DNA from: Pseudo-nitzschia pungens
Lineage: Eukaryota; Bacillariophyta; Bacillariophyceae; Bacillariales; Bacillariaceae
Direction: 5' to 3'
Assembly: GCA_037355855.1 (NCBI GenBank)
Contig: CM074763.1
Location: forward strand, 1,178,001-1,242,000
Length of the DNA: 64,000 nucleotides
In this document: positions 58,410-64,000 of the stretch, one piece after another
How the letters are laid out: every line of letters starts with the position of its first letter
How positions within the stretch are numbered: position 1 is the stretch's first letter
Made by a program: the position numbers and the translations under genes
Notes under the pieces: generated by a model
Seen by the model: only the letters and a program-made list of their open reading frames with translations
Database searches by the model: none
Told to the model about the DNA's origin: nothing

Positions 58410-59750
58410 ATGCAGTTTAGGGCGTCACTCCTCGTATTGGCGTGGAAGACCATTGACTTTCATTGCAATACAGTAACAGAAGCCTTTTCAAGACCGGCAT
58501 CGGTGACAAGGCACATAGTTACCAACCAAAAAAACGAATGTCAAAGCAACAACAACGGACTAATGATTAGAGCACCGCGAGGACTTCGTTCCAAGGTCGA
58601 AGACAAGAATGATGTCAATACAAACGTTGACGAGGCGTTGGAGGAAGATGATGAGGAATCGAGACTGTTCAAGGAAGAGATCCGATCGCTGTGCGTTGAA
58701 CGGAATTTGCCCCTTGAAAAGGTGAAAAACTGCCGTGATCTAGCTGCAACATCTTCTTCCCCTATTATACCTGGAAGGCTTTTTCGAACGGGGCGACTGG
58801 GAGACGCCACGGAAAAGGACCAAGAACTGTTGTTTAAAGATCTGGGAATGACAACGTTGGTGGACTTGCGATCCCCGACGGAACTCCGGGATGATGATTC
58901 CCTCATGGCGGAATGCTTTGAGGACTTCACGAATCTAGTTTGGATCGAAAACGGTCGTCGACGAGATGGCTGCATTCGCGAGTTGGCAGTCGGAGTGTCA
59001 CCTGTGGAAAAATCTCGAAAGCTCCGACTGAGCAAGAAAAAAGTCGATGCATCAGACGATCTTGCAGCGGAGGACGAAATGTGTGAGGTGGGATGCGACG
59101 ACCCCACAACCTTACCAGTCGAACGAGCTCTCACCAAATCGGGTGATCGAAAAGAGAGGCATTTTGTCTCACTGATGAATGAATTCAAGTATGTGCGTGG
59201 AACTGTAACCAAGGTACGAAAGCGCGACATCGCAAAGGCCATCATCAAAGCTCCCGGAGCATTCCTTAGCAAACGCATATGGAACTCCTTGAAAGAGCCT
59301 TTCATCACGGAGATCAATTCGGGGGGATTGATCATGCTCAACGATTTACTCTTGAGATTTGGAGCACCGGGGATCAAGTACGTACTTGATGTGGTATCCG
59401 AAACCGACCGTCATCCTGTGGCCTTTTATTGCACTGCGGGCAAAGATCGTACCGGCATCGTGACCGCCATCATCTTGAGTATTTGCGGCGTGAAGTCTGA
59501 AGATATTGTTGAGGACTACTCACTATCTGCGAACGTTTACGCTGAAATGAAGGATCATAAGGCCATGGTTGGCGCCTTATCGCAGCGAAATCTAGATGCC
59601 AAGACTTTCCTCGGTGCTCCTCCGGAAGTCATGGCGGACACTCTGATAGCTATCGAAGAAAACTACGGCAGTGTAGAGGGATACTGCGATTGGATCGGAT
59701 TCGGTCCGGAACGACGCGAAAAACTGAGGAAGGCGTTAACGGAAGAATAG
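58410..59750 (+). CDS. Atypical tyrosine/serine phosphatase (Y_phosphatase3 family), N-terminal signal
   Basis: 446 residues in one exon. The N-terminus MQFRASLLVLAWKTIDFHCN leads to TEAFSRPAS, resembling a signal peptide plus ASAFAP-like motif, so plastid or secretory targeting is possible. The catalytic domain begins near 120 with PGRLFRTGRLGDATEKD and LGMTTLVDLRSPTEL, the family's N-terminal motif, and carries the P-loop FYCTAGKDRTGIVTAIILS at about 340 (C-x5-R: Cys and Arg intact), then a C-terminal YGSVEGYCDWIGFGPERREK. A long charged insert (about 190-280) separates the two halves. Bacterial relatives dephosphorylate Tyr, Ser/Thr or lipids. Substrate unknown. Confidence 0.85.
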   Translation: MQFRASLLVLAWKTIDFHCNTVTEAFSRPASVTRHIVTNQKNECQSNNNGLMIRAPRGLRSKVEDKNDVNTNVDEALEEDDEESRLFKEEIRSLCVERNLPLEKVKNCRDLAATSSSPIIPGRLFRTGRLGDATEKDQELLFKDLGMTTLVDLRSPTELRDDDSLMAECFEDFTNLVWIENGRRRDGCIRELAVGVSPVEKSRKLRLSKKKVDASDDLAAEDEMCEVGCDDPTTLPVERALTKSGDRKERHFVSLMNEFKYVRGTVTKVRKRDIAKAIIKAPGAFLSKRIWNSLKEPFITEINSGGLIMLNDLLLRFGAPGIKYVLDVVSETDRHPVAFYCTAGKDRTGIVTAIILSICGVKSEDIVEDYSLSANVYAEMKDHKAMVGALSQRNLDAKTFLGAPPEVMADTLIAIEENYGSVEGYCDWIGFGPERREKLRKALTEE

Positions 59751-60750
59751 ACAAAAAGAGTCGGAAATGAAGGAGTAAATATTCCTTGCTTCGAACGATT
59801 GAAATAAATGAATCTGCTAGAAGAATTAAAGTTGTTAGGATTCATCCACTGCATGGTGGACGAGCGCTGGCGACATGTTGAGGATCAGTACCTTCAACGA
59901 CCACCCAAATATTAATATTGAAACCATTTACATCCCACGCATTCTACGTTTACTCAATCATGATACTACTCAATGAATCAATTGCACAATAATCCTTTTT
60001 CAGCTAGAGGGGAAGGCATTCTAGATTAATACCAATTTGGAGTAGTCACAGGATGCAAAAAATAACGACCTACAACTCATTCGATGACAATGATTCATAG
60101 CCTTGCGATATTTATTGGTCCACCGAACTTCGAAGAGTAAATGGTTTTCCTTGAGAGACCATCCCAATACTCGGAACCGTCTCTGTTTCTCTTTCCAGAT
60201 AGACTGAGAATCTAGAAATGACACGCGTGGAATCGTACACACACATACACATCTCACTTTTGTTCAATAGACAACTATTTCCGTTGGACCACTTCATTAA
60301 TTCAAAGCTATTGATGTTCGTTCTGGAGCTTGAACAGAAGAATCAATTACTCACCGAAGAATACCTAGTAGACAGATTGGACTGAGGAACCCTTTATTCT
60401 ATGGCATACGGGGAGTACCTTAAGTATGTGCAGTTGCATGCAGGTTCGGAAAACCAGGAATCAACTACATTTGGTTTGACTTGTTCCAATATTGTTCCAA
60501 CATTTACTATTCCCGCTCCAGATAACATACAGGAAAACACATTCCTCATGTAGCAGGGGAGGAGCGAACAAAATCGTTTTGTTTCAGAGTGTTGCTAGTA
60601 GTAGCAACAACATCAACAACATCAACATCGACCTCATCCTTTTGCCGAAAATTGATCCTTTTGAGATTGATGAGATGAGCTGAACAAGCAAACACTGACA
60701 ATCGGTTCATCTATGGAAATTGGAAACGCAACTCTACTAAAGCAGTAATT
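59751..60750. other. Gene-free stretch
   Basis: No supported gene. A short TAGTAGTAGCAACAACATCA tract near 60595-60625. Short ORFs on both strands look random. Confidence 0.45.
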
Positions 60751-61258
60751 TACTACGGAATTCCTATCAGCTGATCCCCCCCCATTTTTAATCAGATTAA
60801 CTCAGGGAGTTTAGGGCAATTTGACCTTCGTCTGGTGGTATATTTTTCTACTGGAGTCTACTACACGACTCTGTCATTTCCCAGAAAGAAACTCTGGTAC
60901 TAATTTTCTACACAAATTCATGTACAAATTAGGCTACAACTCCTCCTGACCATAGTGATTGAATTGGAAGCAGTTGAAATAGACTTGTAGCCATACCACC
61001 TATGTCCATCCAACCCTTGTGCCCAGAGTTGGTTTGTCTGGTGTTATCAAGTCAAGATTGGTTGAGTAGGAGCCAAAATGTAATTTTGAACAATATCATG
61101 TAGAATTAGTACTGGAGAGATTTCTCAACAAGTTGCCTTGGAGATGCTCTGTAGAGCCATAGAAAAATCTACTACCAGACGAAGGTCAAAATGCCCTAAA
61201 CTCCCCGAGTTAATCTGATTCAAAATGGGGGGGATCAGCTGATAGGAATTCCGTAGTA
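60751..61258. mobile_element. 508-bp MITE-like element with ~98-bp terminal inverted repeats
   Basis: The left arm (60751-60850, TACTACGGAATTCCTATCAG onward) is the reverse complement of the right arm (61161-61258, ending GGAATTCCGTAGTA) with about seven differences over 98 bp. Both outer ends are TA followed or preceded by CTACGG/CCGTAG, compatible with TA target duplication (Tc1/mariner-like). The inner 310 bp has no open frame for a transposase, so it is non-autonomous. The sequence just outside is similar on both sides (AGCAGTAATT left, AGCAGTATT right), possibly remnant of insertion into a duplicated site. Confidence 0.85.
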
Positions 61259-62000
61259 CCAGCAGTATTAAGATTCATACGGTAAAACTTACCGTAGGAG
61301 TCGATGAAAAATCAATCATCAAAATCATTTCATTCGGAAGGGCTTTTTCAGTTTCAGTTCTTTACGTCAGTCGCCGAATGAGTCGTGCACAACCGTTCTC
61401 GAAGTTTTGTCAACTCGATCAACGCTCACAAAACTCGTTCCGACGACAGCCTCATCTATTCCTTGGAAGGATCAAAAGGTGCCGATCGGATAGCTCCGGC
61501 AATACAATTGTCGGCTCAAATTCAAAGAACACATTCTTGATGTGTCCACAACGCACATTTTTTTAGAAAAGGGTTCTCCCAACGACTTTGATGCGACAAG
61601 ATAGTAGCAATGACAAGACGATAACACAAGTGTCCGGGACTTGTTTTCCGGTCGTTGCAATGGTCCTGTATTGTATTTACTGCGGTCTATTGACCATAGT
61701 TCTCCGTTGCACTTCCCAAGATGAGTAACGTAGACTAACCGCATGATTCGCATCCTGGGAAAAATCATTTCCGCAGACATTTCTTGTCGCATTAAAATGA
61801 AAATTGGTAATTGCAAAAGCAACGAACTAAAGCAAACCAATTGCATACTTATCGTAAGTCTAGTCGTCGTGGTATGCGAGGAAGTGAACTCATTCATTGA
61901 ACAAATTTCTTACCAAAATGGAGTAACGAATGATGTTGTACCTCCGACTTGTCATCTGATGTTGAGAAGTTTCATACCTCATAACAGATAATTATTGAAA
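61259..62000. other. Gene-free stretch
   Basis: No supported gene. A minus ORF at 61472-61897 has no family resemblance and no context. The last part is the upstream region of the FAFDEWDDE gene. Confidence 0.4.
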
Positions 62001-63053
62001 ATGAAACCAAACCTTCGAGTAAACACGGTAGATGTCCAAAGCTCGCCAGAATATTCCTCCACCGCCTCAAGATCCCAGATTGCGTCTTCACCTTCGTCAT
62101 CATATAAATTCATGACAGGCTACCCTTGTTTTGAGGATCGGGAAGGTCGTAAATGTCATCACGAAGGGGAAACATCAAGATCTATTCATCGCACTTTTGC
62201 CTTTGACGAATGGGATGATGAGGTGACAACAATGAACCAAGCAACTGAAGCACTTCTTAGGTCAAGTATTGGAACAAATAGAGCCAATAGAGATGAAGGT
62301 AGAACAGACCACACTGAAGGTTCTCAAGACTTGCAACGGATCATCCGGCGCAGTTTTGCATTCGATGAATGGGATGACGAGTTGTCAGTTTCATTTGTTG
62401 AAGAGAACAAGAACGAATGTTTTTTCCGACCAATCCCCAATCGGCAGACAGAAGAGGACGCAAGGAGTACGAAGTTCGATATTGATAATAAATTTACAAC
62501 TGCAATAACCCCTTCTCCCATCCCAAACAAGATTGCTCGTGCAGAGTGTCCTCTCCCAGTGTACCCATTCCCGTTCGCTGAAAGAGGCAGCTCTCAACTT
62601 CTAGATGTCGCTCAGACCCTCAGATACCCCTTCCCTCAGCTAAATTGGGACCGCGACCCAACTAGCACTCCCACCAGCTCCGGTCTTGATGATTACAACA
62701 GTCTCGAGTTCATGTTTCAACAGCAACAGCACGATGAAGAAGAAGAACAGCATAGTCATTCCAAGTCGTTCTCACCGCTTTGTGAAAGTATTCCGCGACG
62801 AGCTAGTGCATTCCACACCGTAACTCCCGCAACGGCAACCAGTGGGCGAACGAATGTTCATTCCCTGGATGACGTTTCGCACAGTTGTAACGTACACTCC
62901 CTCGACCCCAATGGGATGATCTATGGGAGAGGTCCCACCGCCCTCTTTCATGCCGACGACAACGACCAAGTTGTTCAATCGCCGAGCAGGAGTTGTATGC
63001 CGGAGGAAATTCATGCGGTACCCGAGTTCATCATTTGTTACAAGACCGATTAA
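62001..63053 (+). CDS. Unknown disordered protein with duplicated FAFDEWDDE motif
   Basis: 350 residues in one exon from the ATG at 62001 (TTG codons upstream are not starts). No known domain. Two near-identical motifs, SIHRTFAFDEWDDEVT (about 61-76) and IIRRSFAFDEWDDELS (about 114-129), are separated by about 40 residues and probably form short linear binding motifs. The rest is rich in Ser, Pro, Gln and His (FQQQQHDEEEEQHSHSK). It ends VPEFIICYKTD. Codon use and the absence of stops over 1 kb support a real gene; function not recognised. Confidence 0.65.
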   Translation: MKPNLRVNTVDVQSSPEYSSTASRSQIASSPSSSYKFMTGYPCFEDREGRKCHHEGETSRSIHRTFAFDEWDDEVTTMNQATEALLRSSIGTNRANRDEGRTDHTEGSQDLQRIIRRSFAFDEWDDELSVSFVEENKNECFFRPIPNRQTEEDARSTKFDIDNKFTTAITPSPIPNKIARAECPLPVYPFPFAERGSSQLLDVAQTLRYPFPQLNWDRDPTSTPTSSGLDDYNSLEFMFQQQQHDEEEEQHSHSKSFSPLCESIPRRASAFHTVTPATATSGRTNVHSLDDVSHSCNVHSLDPNGMIYGRGPTALFHADDNDQVVQSPSRSCMPEEIHAVPEFIICYKTD

Positions 63054-63251
63054 ACTGTAATTGAGCAGAACACCTCAGCGAAGAAGATCTAATCATATCG
63101 CTACAGAAAGAAGTCGACCCGAAACCATAGGGTAGCATTAGGTATTAGTCATCCAAGAAAAAAAGATGCATTTGTCAGCAGTTAATACGAAATTCTTAAT
63201 AAACACCCATAACGTTCAATATATTTTACAAATCGTAGTCTACAACTTTCT

Positions 63252-64000
63252 TCAGCAGCAGTGAGTAGGCGGTAACGTGACGGCAAAATAATGCGAGCCT
63301 AACATGCCTTGCATGTGATATTTTCGTTCTTCTTCAAATATGTTGTTTCCTGTCTCGTTGCACTTGTCGTCTGTCATTTCTTCGTTGTTCTCGTCAATTC
63401 TATAATCGTAAGATGTTGTTGTAACAGTCGTGGAAGGAGGTGACGTTTGCTCTTCGGCATTCATTGCAAGGGCCAACCCAAGTGTCCACTCGACCTCGTC
63501 TCCGTCGATGAGAAATGTGAACGTAATATCTCTAGATGAAGGATGGAATCCAAACCCATGCTTCAACAAGGTAACCATGTAAACGGTTTCGAGGCATCGA
63601 TGTGGCAAGACCTCCTTTCGTGTGAATGAATGAACCCCCTCTTGAAGTTCCATGTCACCTTGCCAATTTCTTGAGCAAAGGCCGTCCAAAGCATTTTGCA
63701 ATTCATCAATACTTGGATTTGGCCATGCTTGGTCCAAAGCAAGATGAGCCATTTCATCCGGCTTGGAAAAAACTCTTAGACTATCCAAGGAAAAAAAGTA
63801 GAGCGACATGCCCAGAAACTTTCCACGAATGGGGGGATGTTCGACACCGCCGACAGCCCACTGTGAAACGTCCGAATCCCAGTCGTGTAATATTTCAGGG
63901 TGCGGGATCAGCCGTTTCATCTGACGAATGCATTCTGCAGTATTTCCCGTCCCCAACAGCGTGTGGCCCTTGTGTTCCACTTCGAACCCCTTATTAGCGC
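63252..64000 (-). CDS. Apyrase / ecto-nucleoside di-triphosphatase (GDA1/CD39), C-terminal part
   Basis: The frame is open from the right edge, so the N-terminus is outside the window. The 249 visible residues contain GHTLLGTGNTAECIRQMKRL, KFLGMSLYFFSLDSLRVFSK, WQGDMELQEGVHSFTRKEVL, RCLETVYMVTLLKHGFGFHP and DGDEVEWTLGLALAM, the last being apyrase conserved region 5 (xVxWTLGxxL). The first two visible blocks resemble the regions between ACR4 and ACR5. Apyrases hydrolyse NTPs and NDPs in the secretory pathway or outside the cell. No C-terminal membrane anchor is obvious; the end is Thr-rich then HYFAVTLPPTHCC. The catalytic ACR1-4 are not in view. Confidence 0.85.
   Translation of the reverse strand, partial: ANKGFEVEHKGHTLLGTGNTAECIRQMKRLIPHPEILHDWDSDVSQWAVGGVEHPPIRGKFLGMSLYFFSLDSLRVFSKPDEMAHLALDQAWPNPSIDELQNALDGLCSRNWQGDMELQEGVHSFTRKEVLPHRCLETVYMVTLLKHGFGFHPSSRDITFTFLIDGDEVEWTLGLALAMNAEEQTSPPSTTVTTTSYDYRIDENNEEMTDDKCNETGNNIFEEERKYHMQGMLGSHYFAVTLPPTHCC

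Overview
The window looks like nuclear DNA of a photosynthetic stramenopile, most probably a diatom. Several proteins begin with a signal peptide followed by an ASAFAP-like motif with Phe at +1, which is the bipartite plastid-targeting signal of diatoms (LEU1, the DUF1415 protein, the MDP1-like phosphatase, possibly the tyrosine phosphatase). Genes carry few, short GT-AG introns (62-390 nt in my models), and the two isopropylmalate isomerase subunits are fused. No prokaryotic operon structure, rRNA, CRISPR array or phage genes were seen. The genus cannot be fixed from sequence alone. All exon models were derived by hand from splice sites and reading frame.

Layout. 1-11 kb: the N-terminal part of an acidic secreted protein, a plastid LEU1, a ubiquitin-nickel superoxide dismutase fusion and a four-exon protein with a VHL-like tail, separated by 1-2 kb gene-free stretches. 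12-27 kb: a complete five-exon PIKfyve/FAB1 lipid kinase, a cyclin-D1-binding-protein (GCIP) homologue and, tail to tail with it, TRAPPC9/Trs120. 27-41 kb: an LSD1-type zinc-finger protein, a HAD hydrolase-ankyrin fusion, a myristoylatable EF-hand protein, a proteasome beta-4-like subunit head to head with the proteasome regulator PI31, an orphan protein with a C-terminal FRQEYRLE motif and a DUF1295 membrane protein. 42-51 kb: DUF1415, an MDP1-like phosphatase, a methyltransferase and a single-polypeptide fusion of SbcD-type nuclease with SbcC/Rad50-type ATPase, followed by a very small PDZ protein. 52.4-54.4 kb: a gene-free locus of several nested tandem-repeat families whose units carry hairpins with compensating changes. 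55-64 kb: eIF3b, a tyrosine-phosphatase-like protein, a 508-bp inverted-repeat (MITE-like) element, an unknown protein with a duplicated FAFDEWDDE motif and a truncated apyrase.

The most notable items are the SbcD-SbcC fusion, the ubiquitin-NiSOD fusion (de-ubiquitination would expose the Ni-binding N-terminal His), and the covarying hairpin repeat locus. A separate concern is that otherwise well conserved genes (GCIP, TRS120, PSMB2-like, methyltransferase and perhaps DUF1295) contain single-base frame breaks or an in-frame TGA, while the longest genes (FAB1, SbcDC, eIF3b, PI31, LEU1) are intact. Assembly error, allelic decay and recoding cannot be separated from the sequence alone.
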